The position numbers and the translations under genes were made by a program. Below the pieces are notes generated by a model. It was not told where the DNA came from, searched no databases, and was given only the letters and a program-made list of their open reading frames with translations. From Scortum barcoo (lineage: Eukaryota > Chordata > Actinopteri > Centrarchiformes > Terapontidae), in assembly GCA_023238725.1 (NCBI GenBank), contig CM041548.1:19551752-19615751 (forward strand): a stretch of 64,000 nt of DNA. Reading direction: 5' to 3'. Shown here piece by piece: positions 1 to 11,600 of the stretch (position 1 is the stretch's first letter; every line of letters begins with the position of its first letter).

Positions 1-88
1 CTTTTTCTCTATCCGACCTGATTCCTTTCATGTCCAAAATGAATTTCAAGTTACGCCTGTGAACGTGATGCAGCTTTTCGAGACTTAC

Positions 89-1740
89 AGAGACGATAAA
101 TCACAAAGACAGGCAGCTGCCAGGAGAGTACTGACAACCAGCAGGGTCACTCTCTCTGCTGTGACCTTTGACCCTCCAGGTGACACTGAGCATTGTCGGG
201 AGGCTGGAGCTTCACCTGTCGGACAGAAGGGTGGACACAATAACGTGAACACCCATACACATAAAGCACACAAAGCTTCACACTGTAGGTTTTTATTTTT
301 CGACATTTTTTGTCGCAGTTCTCAAAACATTCAAACAATTATCCTGTCGCTCACTGAAAACAACGAAACTTAACTTTCAGACAGAAAGAAATTCCACCAA
401 AATTACATTGTTCTTTACCACTGATTAAAGAAATAGTTTAACATTTTGTGAAATACGCTTTTCATCGTACTCTCCATCCAACATGTAGGGGACAGTTCTC
501 TATAAAACAACAGGAAATGTGAGTTGTGAACCTTTTCTTTCCTGTTTCCATCCAGATAACAAGCTTTTTTTAGATATAACTTTTCTTCATCTTAAGTTCC
601 TCATTTCGTCTTGGTCTTGACTTCCTCTCTTCACTCAGTTTTATAGACAACACACAAACCCTCCCCTCAAGTGTGTATCTGTCTCTGTAAATTAAAACTT
701 AATTAATTAATTAACTTAATTAATTAAAACTATGATCTTGACCTGTGATTAATGTGTAGATATGTTAAACCCCAAATTTCCTTGATAAAACATAACAAGA
801 CTAACAACTCTTTTAAGAAATGTTTTGAGTTCTCTTTAATGCTAAATATTTTTCACATTTTACATTTCATGGTCATAGCTTTTTTGAGGATTTGTTGCTT
901 TTAATCATTTTAAACAAGAGTTACATATGTACATTAACTGTGGTTCTGGATGACCGCCTAAAGTCAGAAAGAATGAAACAGAACTTCAGTTAATTTGGAG
1001 GTTTGGACCATTGAACAAAACAAATATTGTGGAGGTGTCACTTTGGACTAATTGTGACTGCACTTCTGAACACTCATTTATGGAGCAAGACAGCAAAGAA
1101 GCAGAGTCAGTGTTGATAAAGATGGTTTTTGGAAGGTGCAGACAGGTAGACAGACAAATCAGATGAAAGGGGACTGGTCTATGTAATGGGAGTGATGGGG
1201 CGTGCAGATAGGTGAGGAGACTAAAGAGGGACAGGTGAAAGTCATCGCAGGTAAAGCGGGAAATCAAAAAGGCAAGAAAACACACAAGGCCAGGAAGTAA
1301 AGTGTTTGACATGAGAGGAAAGGTAAGTATATGAAATCAAACAGGAGAAGTACATAACTAAAGTGAGTAAATAACAAACATGAAACACAACAAGAGACGA
1401 ACATATGGAGGAAATACACTAGAGACCATGAAACAATCAATCAATTAATAGAGACAATAATCATCAGATTAATCCAGAATGAAAATAATGATCAGTTCAG
1501 TTTGTTACAAAACAGTTCACAGTGAGCTCAAACCCAACCAACTGCAGTCATTTAAGCCAGAAATGAGAGCTTGAGTTTTGCTTATTGGACCATCAGTTTA
1601 AGTATTTCATGATTTTATGTGTCATTTGATTTGCTCTCAGATTTTAAGGGTATTCTTAATTACTTAATCACACTTCTTGAGTACTCAGTTACACTCCTCT
1701 GCTGGTTATTACCTTCTGAGAAATCCTGTGAACGGCTCAT
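89..1740 (-). pseudogene. C-type lectin-like receptor, copy 0, 5' exons only (short-tail type)
   Basis: Only the first two coding exons lie in the window; the lectin exons would be beyond the left edge. Exon 1 (1713-1740) carries the start codon and a nine-residue start matching copies A and D, and ends at a GT donor in phase 1. Exon 2 (89-215) encodes the Ser/Gly-rich juxtamembrane stretch and the single transmembrane helix, with an AG acceptor and a GTAAGT donor. Exon 2 is 127 nt, whereas the equivalent exons of A and D are 126 nt: one extra base in the helix codons shifts the frame, so this copy cannot read through as written. The family is type II membrane lectin-like receptors. The call rests on near-identity to D, which is intact. 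A sequencing indel is an alternative to true inactivation. Confidence 0.7.
216..1712. other. Intron of copy 0, AT-rich, no gene
   Basis: This lies between the two coding exons of copy 0. It contains an AT-rich palindromic tract built from AATT/TTAA units at about 686-728. Bases 216-330 resemble the start of the equivalent introns in A and D, and the sequence then diverges. The modest ORFs here have no recognisable domain. Confidence 0.6.
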
Positions 1741-2584
1741 TATGTAAGTTTTCCAGATCCTGACTTCAGAATAAAAGCGCTTTCAGTCAACCAGGAAACT
1801 TTCTCTGGAACAAAAAGCACAAAACCAAAATGCTGAAAGAAGTTAAGTTTTAAATTTGTTCTTTAAATATTCATATTTTACAGTTATGACAAATAAAAAC
1901 ACCATGACAAAGTACCAGCTAACTAAACTGATATACAGAGCAACAAATGTAAAACTCACCATTGACTTTTTCTCCTGTTGTTTTTAGGCTTTTCTTCACG
2001 ACAGACCTTCAGCTTTTATCACCGAGTCACACTTTAATGTTTCACAGCTTTCTATGAAAAAAAAACCAAATAACTTCCTGTTTGACTCAAAGATGGCGAG
2101 GAAGCTTTTTTTTTATCTCAAAGAGTCCACTTCTCCAAAATCAGATTTTTGTTATGTTTGAATTATTTCTCTTTGCTTTAATTTAGATAAAAACAAATCA
2201 TTTATATTCTGTAAAACTGAAGCCACAGATGAGACGTTGTTCCATCTTTTATTCCGTTTGGGGACACAACAGTTTCTGACATTTCATATTCATACAGAAA
2301 GTTCATTTCTAGCTAACATATGTGTGGATGTGCTGCCCCCTTCTGGTCTTTTTTATGTTTGTGTTGAGGCTTCAGGTTCAGTGGGACACTTAAAGGTTCA
2401 GTTGTAAAACATTTTCAAACACTACTTTTAGTCATATTCACTCAAACTGTCACCATGTCCTGATAGTAGAATATGAGACAGATCATCTGTGATAATAATC
2501 AGCCTCCTTCAGCCTCTAAAGCCATTTGTTAAAATCCACCGTGCCCCGGGGTCAAAACAACCAATCAGAGCAGGAGGATTGTTA
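1741..2584. other. 5' flank of copy 0, probable noncoding 5' exon
   Basis: This sequence is repeated at 13,077-13,930 and 31,465-32,330. At about 1958 a minus-strand GTGAGT donor lies at the position of exon 1 of the ITIM genes, but the exon-like sequence before it has in-frame stops and no ATG. In the short-tail genes it is therefore at most 5'UTR. No other gene is seen. Confidence 0.45.
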
Positions 2585-4195
2585 AACGCAGTTCGTGAAC
2601 ACGCTGCAGTGTCCCGGTTGGTGTAAGAGCTCTCGTGATGACGCTCAAACTCTCTCCGGGTCACTGCAGGGTCACAAGCTTGTTTGTTTCCTCAACGAGG
2701 AGCAGCAGAGAGAGAAAACTGAGCCTCCCTCCTCTGATAACTACTGCTGATATTGAGAGAGAAGAAACAGAAGATGAGCAGAGAAGAAAAGAAGCTAAAG
2801 AAAAAGGATCTGACCGAGCCGGAGATTAAACGAGAGTAAACACCGGAGCCTTTGAGAGGTGGAGAGAGCTGAAAGATTCACACTGATGGAGAGTTAGACA
2901 CATTTCTGCTGGACAGGTAATTATCTCTGTTTGATTTACATTTGAATTCCTGTAAAAACTAACCACAAAATAATTTGTGTTACAGAAACAGTCCGCGGTG
3001 ACGGTTAACTTTGTTTTAACTGAAAGTTGTTAAAATCTCTTTGTGAAGTGTCCAGACAGTCATATCGTGTTTGATGTTGGTCCTGATATTGATGTGTGTC
3101 TGTGCTCTCACAGCTAAATGTTCTCAGAAGTGGTTCACTGCTTAGTTAATATGATTCACAACATTTTATTAGTTTCTCTTAGCAAACAAACATCTGAACT
3201 CTGAAATACGTGTGTGTTTGTTCTTTTACTGAACAGATATTAAAAAAAACATTTATTTCTGCTCGTTTGTTAATCATCAGTGTTCACATCAGTAATCTTG
3301 CAGCTGATTTCACAAAGAGAAATATTAAAATAATTCACTGCTGCTGCTTCTTCAAATGTGTGTAAACCTGCTGATGATAAAAACTGCCAGCTGACAAATG
3401 TTAGGATCCATCTTTGTTTAGTTTAGGTTTATTTATCATTTTAGAGCAGACTGATTAATTATGTGCTGTTTGTTTTCTTGTAGATATCAGACAGGTTCTT
3501 TAGCTCCAACATCAACACATCTCCAACCTGTCCAGAGTCGTTGGAGAGTCTCTCAGATCGGTAAGAACATGATTGTGATCTAATTGTGATTTAACAGACT
3601 CGGCTGTATTCAGCGTGACTGACTTGTATTGAATTGTGGATGAATGTTTGTCAAATGTTACTTTTATATGTTGGGAGATGTCAGAGCATCAGTAAGTGAT
3701 AAAAACACACCCAGTATTTAGAAAGCTGAGTCATTTTTGTGTTTAAATCGTAGACAGGTGAATTTTTATTGAATCATGAGGCTAGCAAAGATTCACACCT
3801 CTGTTAAGTGGTTGAACACAGCGTTGTGTTGAACAGACAAGTTAATAGTGTTTATTTTTCTTCAATAACTTCATTTTTCTTACCCTGTGTTGCTTTTATT
3901 ATTATTATATTCAGAGATTTTAATTTGGATTATTTTAAAACAAGTGATGTGTCCCTCCAAGGCTGTCTTCATTCATAAATGAAACTGTCTGATCATACAG
4001 TATATTCATTTCTTTATTCTCTCCTCAGGTCTGACAGAGGCTTGTTTATTGCACTTTGAAGAATCAAGAATCCTGTTTTCATCACCAATCAGTTTATGTA
4101 GTTTATGTTGACCAAAATAATTTTCATTTTTAATCTACAGTAACTTACCTTTTCTGTCATTCCTATGCAAAATAAAGCTTCTTAATATTTCTGGA
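2585..4195 (+). ncRNA. Putative spliced long noncoding RNA, copy 1
   Basis: The layout looks like three exons with consensus splice sites: exon 1 about 2585-2916 (donor GTAATT), exon 2 3484-3560 (acceptor TTGTAG, donor GTAAGA) and exon 3 from 4029 (acceptor CTCCTCAG), with an AATAAA signal at 4171-4176. A CCAAT motif lies just upstream near 2560. Short ORFs in exon 1 (for example from 2635 and 2774) are Lys/Glu-rich and are not preserved in the second copy, where single-base differences alter them. This suggests RNA rather than protein. It runs opposite to the lectin genes and sits between two of them. It could instead be 5'UTR exons of a lost coding gene. Exon boundaries come from the sequence only. 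Confidence 0.45.
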
Positions 4196-4511
4196 GTGTT
4201 ATTAAAAAATCAATAAGTCATAAGACATTATTTTTGAGACATTCATGTCTAGTGTTGACCCTTTGGTTTGAACTTGTTCCAAATGAAGGTTATGGTGTTT
4301 AGAATTGGTCTCATTTGTGGAAAACAGGAACTCATTTTTCACACATATCATGGCCGCCCTGCTTCACTGCTGCTCTGAGCAGTTTTTCTCATCACTGTTG
4401 GTCAGTGTCAAAGCAGTGGACCGCAACTGCATCAGATCAGAAAAAGCACAAAACCAAAATGCTGAAAGAAGATTAAGTTTTAAATTTGTTCTTTAAATAT
4501 TCATATTTTAC
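4196..4511. other. Host spacer before retroviral copy 1
   Basis: A mosaic: 4310-4440 repeats sequence found at 11,785-11,900, then jumps into the intron flank of the short-tail start exon (as at 1800-1870) before entering the retrovirus. No gene is seen. Confidence 0.55.
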
Positions 4512-4611
4512 CTGTGATACTATGTGACCTGAGTAAACTCTACATCTGTGAACTGAAGATTTCTCCGGTTTGTTCTTGGGCTTCCAACTAAAGAATCAGG
4601 GCTAACAAATT

Positions 4612-4629
4612 TGGTGCCGTGACCCGGAC
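4612..4629 (+). other. Retroviral primer-binding site, tRNA-His-like
   Basis: TGGTGCCGTGACCCGG lies a few bases after the LTR end (CTAACA at 4602-4607). It resembles the primer site complementary to the 3' end of tRNA-His with one mismatch. This fixes the LTR/leader boundary and the plus orientation. Confidence 0.7.
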
Positions 4630-5508
4630 TTGGCTGACTCTGAGACCGCGTCCAATTGAGGACCGCCGGAGTCGATTGGAAGAGACTCCTTTTCAGACAA
4701 TTCCAGGTGCCTGAAACAAAAAGGTGCGCAGAAAACCTCTTTTCTACTGGAAATTTCTGCACATTGGGCAAACCAAAAGAAATTGTCTGAATAAGAATTA
4801 TTCTCTGATCGCTAAAAGCATAGTAATTTTCTTTTGGAGAATGATTAATGATTGTTTGATTTTTACTGAAATGGTCACATGGAAAGTATAAAACACATCC
4901 CCTCACGTCTCATGTGAGGGAAAGTGAGTAAGTGTCCTAGTTTAGTTTGAATTGGCTGAAATAAAAGACATATTCTCTTCCAAATTATAAAAGGACATTT
5001 TTGATTCCAGGGGATGCCCTGATGCCGGGAAAAGTTTAGTAACTTTTACTGATGCCGCAAAGAGGCGATGCCTCATTAGGTGAAGACTCCCGTTGGGCGG
5101 TTGAGTAGAATAATCCCAGTATAATTGTAAAGATAAAAATCTTTATGAGGACACAGGGATAAGTTTGTTATTTTTCATACAAATGTGGGGTGGTTTCCTA
5201 CTTGATTGATATTTTTACTGTGCATGTGTCAGTGTATCGGACAGTACAGATTGCTCGAGAATTCCTGCACTAACACAGATCTCAAGTAGTTGTGTACAGG
5301 GGGATGGGAATAGCATAAAAGGGGATATTTTAGTTAGGGTGTTGCAGAAATTGGTGAATTAAAACAAGTGAATAGACTGGGAAAACCCTCAACGATCAAG
5401 CACACAGAGTAATAGACTCCGTGTAGAAGCTTCTTGATCGGGTCCTCACTCTGGGCACTGTGCCATTCACCCACTCTGAATAACACGTGTAATAGTGTTT
5501 GTTTAAAA

Positions 5509-6107
5509 TGTCGCAGAAAATTGTGGATAAGTGGAAGGATTGCAAATCCGGCTCTTTGGGGTCGGTGTTAGCTGAAACACTAGTAGTAAGATGGCAGAAG
5601 AAAGTTCCAAAAGATGAAGAAAAAAAAGGGATTAAAAAGGTTTGTAGATTGGACGAGGGAAATGCAGGAAAAAGGGATGTTTGGAGGTTTTGAAAGCGCT
5701 CCACCGAAATTGAGCGATTTTAATACGTTCATGAGGCAAGCTACAGGAAGTCTAGAGCAGACCACAACAAAGCTACAGGAGGTAGGAAGAATGCAGAAAG
5801 GGAAAGGCAGAAAAAGCAGTAAAAAAGGCAGAAAGGTTTTTAGCAGACTGCCAATGTTTTCTGGGAGAAGTTAAATTCTCCATCCAATCACCGTCCTCTG
5901 TGCAAACAATACATCAAATGCCAGTTAGGACCTTGACTCCTCCAGAGACACAGCAACCTGAACAAAAAAATAAGACGGAGCCTGACCAAACTCCCACAGC
6001 TCTCCCTCCTCCCTACGCAGAGGCAGGTGCTATGATGGAGGTCCTCCAACACCTGACACACACACACAGCCTGACACACCACCTGTATTATTACAGTATG
6101 AAGATCT
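5509..6107 (+). pseudogene. gag remnant (copy 1)
   Basis: The start codon at 5509 opens a Lys-rich frame of about 60 codons. The following Lys/Gln-rich stretch and a Pro-rich segment with a PPPY late-domain motif (about 6009) continue in other frames. The first frame change falls at a run of eight A residues near 5617, identical in copy 2, so it predates the duplication. A further one-base difference near 5806 is private to this copy. No capsid major homology region or zinc knuckle is present; the central and distal gag are missing. Confidence 0.65.
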
Positions 6108-6201
6108 GAGTGAGTACGTTAAACAACTGAACAACACTGTGATGAGCATCTCTCAACAGGTCACGGAAATACTCACCAACAAACAGAACCACGACACATC
6201 T

Positions 6202-6360
6202 CCTGTTGAAGTGGGAAACTGGGTCCTAAGGAAAGTCAACAAGTTCAATTGGTGCTCCTCCAGGTGGAAGGGACCGTACAAAGTAGCAGAAGCTACATCA
6301 CATTGTGTGAAGGTATGGTTGTCTGATGACAGACTGAGCAACTGGATCCATAAGACACAC
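6202..6360 (+). pseudogene. Integrase C-terminal domain remnant (copy 1)
   Basis: A stretch starting PVEVGNWVLRK and including WKGPYKV and WIHKTHC matches the SH3-like C-terminal domain of gammaretroviral-type integrases. All of protease, reverse transcriptase and the integrase catalytic core are absent, so a single internal deletion joins proximal gag to the end of pol. The pol frame continues past 6437, overlapping the start of env as in many simple retroviruses. Confidence 0.75.
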
Positions 6361-6436
6361 TGTGCAGTGACTCCAGACCCTACAGAGAGAACACTGACTG
6401 AGGTTCGGACTGACTTAGGAACCTCACTGACGGACA

Positions 6437-8238
6437 ATGACCACAACTCTGGAAATGACACCCTACCACAGACTGGAAAGACCTCAACTGACGAAACCCT
6501 CCAAAAAGATTCCACTATGGAGACTAGGTTATAGCACTCGAGCGGCTGTAACTGTATTGATTACATTAACACTGATCATCGTAATACCAATTTTGTGGTG
6601 GGAGAGCCAAACCCCAAAAGCACAATCAATCCAAAGTAATGTCAATAACTCAGTACAGGTTCCTCCCCACACCACTGCTCACCATCCTGACAACAGCATG
6701 TATACGTTACAATTTAACGAGGATCATGATGGTGTGGTACAATTTCATGCCCACTAAGTAATCAATTGTAAATCATACAGTTGTAATGGGCAAAAACATA
6801 TCTGCATAACAGACCTCGGTGGGCATGGAGGGGCAGACTGGTGCCCCTACTGGGTTTTTGTGATAGCTAATACCGGAACAGATTGGGGATACCAATCCGG
6901 AAACCCATTAAAGTCCCGATTAACCCTTGTTTGTGCCAAAGGAAATTGTGCTACCTTGACACTCACGTTAAAGAAACCTCAACAATCAGATATATGTCCT
7001 TGGATCCTGGGAGGGTGGGACTGATCCCCTAATTCAATTCAGAATAAAAGTGGCCACACCATCCTTCCCATCTGCAACTACTACCTCTCAACCTGCGCCA
7101 AATGTGATTGTGGCTAAAAGCCCAACTGCTCTCACTGTTACAGATGTGTTAGAAATGGAGATGGGATTTTCACAAAAAAATTATTGGTTAGAATGGGTAG
7201 AAACCATAGCCAGAGAAGGCTACAGGGGAAAACTGTATTGTGTGCTCCTCTCCCAGCCCTGCTCACAGTACCATCACCCTTTTCTGATAATGAGAGTTAT
7301 TATATGATGCAATTACATATGACAGAAAACCCTGATGATGCCTGTGAACACTTAGAAGTACCTTACCCATTGGCCCCACCAAAGGCATTTCCCCCAATCT
7401 TTACCCCTGTCAAAAACAACCACACCTGTTTGATAAGAACTGATGCTGCTGGCTTATTTGTTGGTAAAATTCCTGATGATTGGTGTCTTACTACTGTTAA
7501 CGTCACTGACTCTCCGACCTACATAGATGCAATTGGAGTACCCAGAGGTGCACCTGATGAATATAAATTGGTTGATCAAGTCGTCACAGGGTTTGAGATA
7601 ACCCTGTTTTGGTGGGTAACAATATACAAAAATGTGGACAGAATTAATTACATTCATTTTAATGTTCAAAGACTCAATAACATGACTAGAGATACCATTG
7701 CCGGACTACATGAACAATTGGCTGCTACTTCCCTGATGACTTACCGAAAATAGAATGGCTCTTGATTTCCTCCTAGCTGAAAGAGGTGGTGTGTGTGCTA
7801 TGTTTTCCCAAGATTGCTGTGTGTTCATCCCTAATAACACAGCCCCAGATGGCTCCATAACTCGAGCTCTTACTAGCCTTAAAACTTTGTCTGAAGAGTT
7901 AGCAGAACACTCGGGGATAGAGAATCTGTTAACTGATTGGCTAGACAGAGCCTTTCGCAAGTGGAAAACATTAATCATGTCTGTGTTTCTTTAATTAGTT
8001 GTAGCAGTGACTGTGTTAACCTTATGTGGATGTTGCTGCATACCATGCATCAGGCACCTCTGTCTAAAGTGTATTACTGCAGCCATTAATGATAAATTCC
8101 CCCACACCACCTCCTTACCAATTATCACAGCATGCAGGTGACATTATTCCACTGGTCTCCCTCTCTGAGCCCAGAGAAGATGAGACTGAAGCTTACAAGG
8201 ATGCTGATGACGACGAAGACCGCTGTTTGTACTCCTGA
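6437..8238 (+). pseudogene. env remnant, surface and transmembrane subunits (copy 1)
   Basis: It opens with a leader containing a strong hydrophobic stretch. Surface-subunit fragments follow in several frames, then the transmembrane subunit from about 7560. The immunosuppressive-domain-like segment and the disulfide motif CAMFSQDCC (CX6CC, about 7794-7820) identify a gamma-type transmembrane subunit. A stop near 6757, frame changes near 7020-7300, a stop with frame change near 7750, a stop within the membrane-spanning segment near 7992 and a one-base change near 8097 break it. The cytoplasmic tail contains a second PPPY motif. Entry function is not expected. Confidence 0.8.
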
Positions 8239-8430
8239 ACCCCTGTAGATACACAGACTTTGCTAAGGTTACCACATACCCACATATAGCATTACATACA
8301 CATAGTGGAATGAGACTCATAGTTTTCTCTTATGATTATTGTGCTAATTGTGGAAATGTTGTCAGTTGAGTTGGAGGTTACACGCTCCTAGGGAAGAGGT
8401 TCTGTCTCTAGCACCATGATTAATGCTATG

Positions 8431-9264
8431 AACCTGACAAAGAATGAATTCAGACTTTTTACAAGTTGAAATCATGATGTCGTTATTTCTGCATCCTTTT
8501 GATCCATTTATTGCAAAGAAATCACAGCAAAATCTGTTTATTTCAGGATCATACTGCTGTAGTAAACCAGATTAATTCAGCCGATGTGCAACTTGCTGGA
8601 TACAGTGAATATTTATTGATCTCAATATATCAATTATGATAATCATCAGAGATGAGTATTATTGTTGTCCTGAGTTTGAGACTAAAACCGCCTCAACAAA
8701 CCTAAAGGTGAACATGCTGACAAATGAAGTCCTCTTTGGAGTAATGAGGCTGGTGAGAAATAAATGATTAAACAAGGATGTAAATCATATTGATCATATT
8801 CTTTATTTAGATCTCCATCAGCTTCTACAAGGTGTTTGATCATCTACCTTTGGTCCAAACAAAAACAATAATAAAAAATAGCATCAACAAAACAGAATCA
8901 ATAAAATAAGAAAAGGCAAAACCAGCTAAATGTCATAAAACACAAACAAAAACTAAATGTCCACAAATAAACAGCCACAAAAAGAAAATCAAAATCAAAA
9001 AGCTTCTGAAACAACAACAAAAATAACTTTCATGTGAGGCTTCATCAATTTTACTTTTAGTCACTTTTTGAAAGAGCTGTACTGTACATAAGATATAAGA
9101 ACATTTTCCTGATTAGACTTACATACTTGTATTTTTACAGTGTTCGTACTTTACTTTTTTCCTCCACCTTTTATTTGTTGTTTTTTATCTCTACATTCTC
9201 TGCATTTTAACGATCGCTGTATTAAAAATAACTTTGCTCCACATTTTGTATCCTGTAATGAACT
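8431..9264. other. 3' flank of lectin gene A
   Basis: AT-rich downstream sequence of gene A, repeated at 18,846-19,688, 27,300-27,948 and 33,735-34,417. It includes A-rich tracts at 8866-9030. No coding signal is seen. Confidence 0.6.
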
Positions 9265-11127
9265 TCAGAAGCACTTTAGATATCCAGTTTCTGCTGATTT
9301 CTCACAAATTCTTCTGTGAGGGCGTTTGCAGGCTTTATCAAACCAGCACTTCAGATCAGCAGCTTTCCTGATTTCTCTCCCATCCTCGCACAGTCCTCTC
9401 CATCAGGATCTTCATTGGTCCAGTTATCCGGCTCATCTTTGCTCCAAAATGTCAAACTAAGAGAAAGAGAACAGAGAGAAGTGGTTCGGTAAAATTGTTC
9501 ACTTTGATATTTGAAATGAACAAAAATAACCTGACAGCAGTCAAACCTCATGTTCAGAGGTGAACCGTCGACCCACAACCATGTTCCCTCTTTCTGTGAG
9601 TCCGTCAGTCCGATCCAGAACATGTCTTCACCCTTGTTCATTTTCTCTCTCAGTTTCCCCGCCAGGAATTTCTGAACAGGAAAAGTTGATGAAAACATGA
9701 AACATCACTTTTCTGTGCTGAGAGATCAACTTAACTAAAGAGGAAACACAAAGAAGTGATCAAATTAAAGTCAGTGAGCTCCATGAACCTGCAGCAGTGT
9801 GTTATACCTGCTCCTCTGTGCTGTCGATCTTAACCAGATCTCCTCCTTCACGTCTGCATTCGTCTCTGCTCTCACTCCAGGTTAATTTATTGTTGGAGAA
9901 GTAATAGCACTTTCCTCCACGTTTCTCCCAGTTTATGTCACATTTTGGACACGGCTCATCTTTGAAGAGATCACAGCAAAGACTTCAGTCAGGTGAAACA
10001 AATCAGTGTTTGTATTTGTGTTATTTGGAGGCAGGAACGTTAAAGTTAAAGAGTTTGAGACATTCAGAAAGAAATATACTTCACAGATATTTTCTAATGC
10101 CAATTTAACTAAATCACTCCATCACTGCTTCTTTAATCTTCATCAGAGGATGCAAACATGGAAGAAAATCCATCACTCACTTCTTTTTCCTTTTTGAGGA
10201 TCGGAGCACGTTTGCTGCACCGTGTTGGAATGATTTTACTCCGTCTTGTTTTTTTAAGAAAGCTGAAAAAAGGTTTCACATAAAAGAGAACAAAACTTTC
10301 AGCAGGAACATAAAGAGAGATAATGATCGATCAATATCAGGGGTCATCTGTCAGGATTAAACTGAGTTAAATCATGAAATATTACACATTTTTAAGTGAC
10401 CCTGCAGAAACTTTTGGACTTAAAAAGTTTTAGACCGTGTCACAGCCTGACTCACCTGTGAGATTTCTTTTCACAGCTTCACACTCGTCTCTCAGTGTCT
10501 GGAAACTTCTGTTGGTTTGCATGTTTTCAAAAGCTGTTCGAAAAAATAAAGTCAGTTGTATACATTCAAACACTTCATTGATAATTGATTCAGTGCTTGA
10601 AAACCTAAAAAAGGTTTCTAGAGTAATTCTCATCATTTCCATTTATGTCAAAAATCAAACTGCAGAGACGTGACAGACATTTTATACTTTATTCCAGAAA
10701 TGTTGTCTTCATCTCTGTGTGTTTTTGTAATTGAACTCTAAATTCATTATAGGAGGTGAAAGGAATCAAAACTTTTGTTTGTTTACAGTGATGATATGAA
10801 CCACTCTCTACTCATGAATGAGGTTTAACAAACAGAAAAAAAAACCCTGTTTGAGATTCACTTCAAGTTGTTGTTACTGTAAACTCTTTTGTCAGTTAAA
10901 GAAAAGAAAAACCCTCACTGAGGTCTCTGAATATCTGTTTTCATTCTTCAGAGCAGCCTCGTCATCTTTTGAGAAACTTACAGAGACGATAAATCACAAT
11001 GAGGGCAGCTACCAGGAGAGTGCTGACAACCAGCAGGGCCACTCTGTCTGCTGTGACCTTTGACCCTCCAGGTGACACTGAGCGTTGTCGGGAGGCTGGA
11101 GCTTCACCTGTCGGACAGAGGGTGGAC

Positions 11128-11600
11128 ACAATAACAAAATATTCAGTGTGTGATACAATCTGTCTGCTCCGGGCTCTGCAAATCACAGACTAGCAGGCAC
11201 TAGATGTCATGCAAAGAGTGTGATCAGCCCGGAGCATGGAAAGATAATCTCTGTGCATCAGCGGTCTCTGAGGCCACCTGTGGTTTTAAAATTGTCCTTG
11301 GCCCCTGTGATCAGACACAGGAGATAACGAGGCAGCAGCGTGGCCTTTCTCACAGCCGCATTTAAATTTGGTGTGTAAATTTGCCAACAGGGAAACCTCC
11401 AGTTTGTCTCGGTCGCATCACAAACTAAAGTGAGCATTGTGATGAGCCAAACTACCGGACCAGTGTAAGTCCTGATCTTCTCCCGAACTTCATTTACGTG
11501 ATCTGACGCTCGACATCACGAAAGTTCACTAATTAACTGTGTAATTAACTGGAGACTCTCTCAAGCTGCTTTTCAACGAGACTCCATGAGGTTTCTGCAC
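11128..11600. other. Conserved block inside lectin A intron
   Basis: A block with higher GC than its surroundings, almost identical to 29,925-30,395 in gene D and missing from copy 0. It contains a short plus-strand ATG frame (11,442) that ends within eight codons near a GTAAGT motif. It could be a captured promoter or first exon of another gene, or a mobile element; I do not recognise it. Confidence 0.4.

Larger units (their letters stand above)
4512..8430 (+). mobile_element. Endogenous retrovirus, copy 1, defective
   Basis: The order is: 3' part of a 5' LTR (R/U5 with an AGTAAA poly(A)-like signal), primer-binding site, leader, gag remnant, end of integrase, env, and a few bases after a purine tract. 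The CX6CC transmembrane subunit and the integrase C-terminal region indicate a gamma/epsilon-type retrovirus. It lacks most of pol and the distal gag, the U3 part of the 5' LTR, and nearly all of the 3' LTR. Gag and env are broken by frameshifts and stops, so no functional protein is expected. Host sequence meets the LTR at TTTTAC, shared with the LTR itself, suggesting deletion through microhomology. The same boundaries recur in copy 2, so the two are duplicates of one insertion. Confidence 0.85.

Noticed and set aside
1958..2060. ITIM-type first coding exon in the short-tail genes
   Set aside because: The donor is there, but the frame has stops and no ATG in copy 0, A and D; at best 5'UTR.
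4520..4906. 128-codon minus-strand frame
   Set aside because: Antisense to the retroviral LTR and leader; no homology recognised, and copy 2 keeps only part of it.
6437..8238. Domesticated env gene
   Set aside because: Spiny-rayed fishes do carry a conserved captured env, but this one has several stops and frame changes in copy 1 and a large deletion in copy 2.
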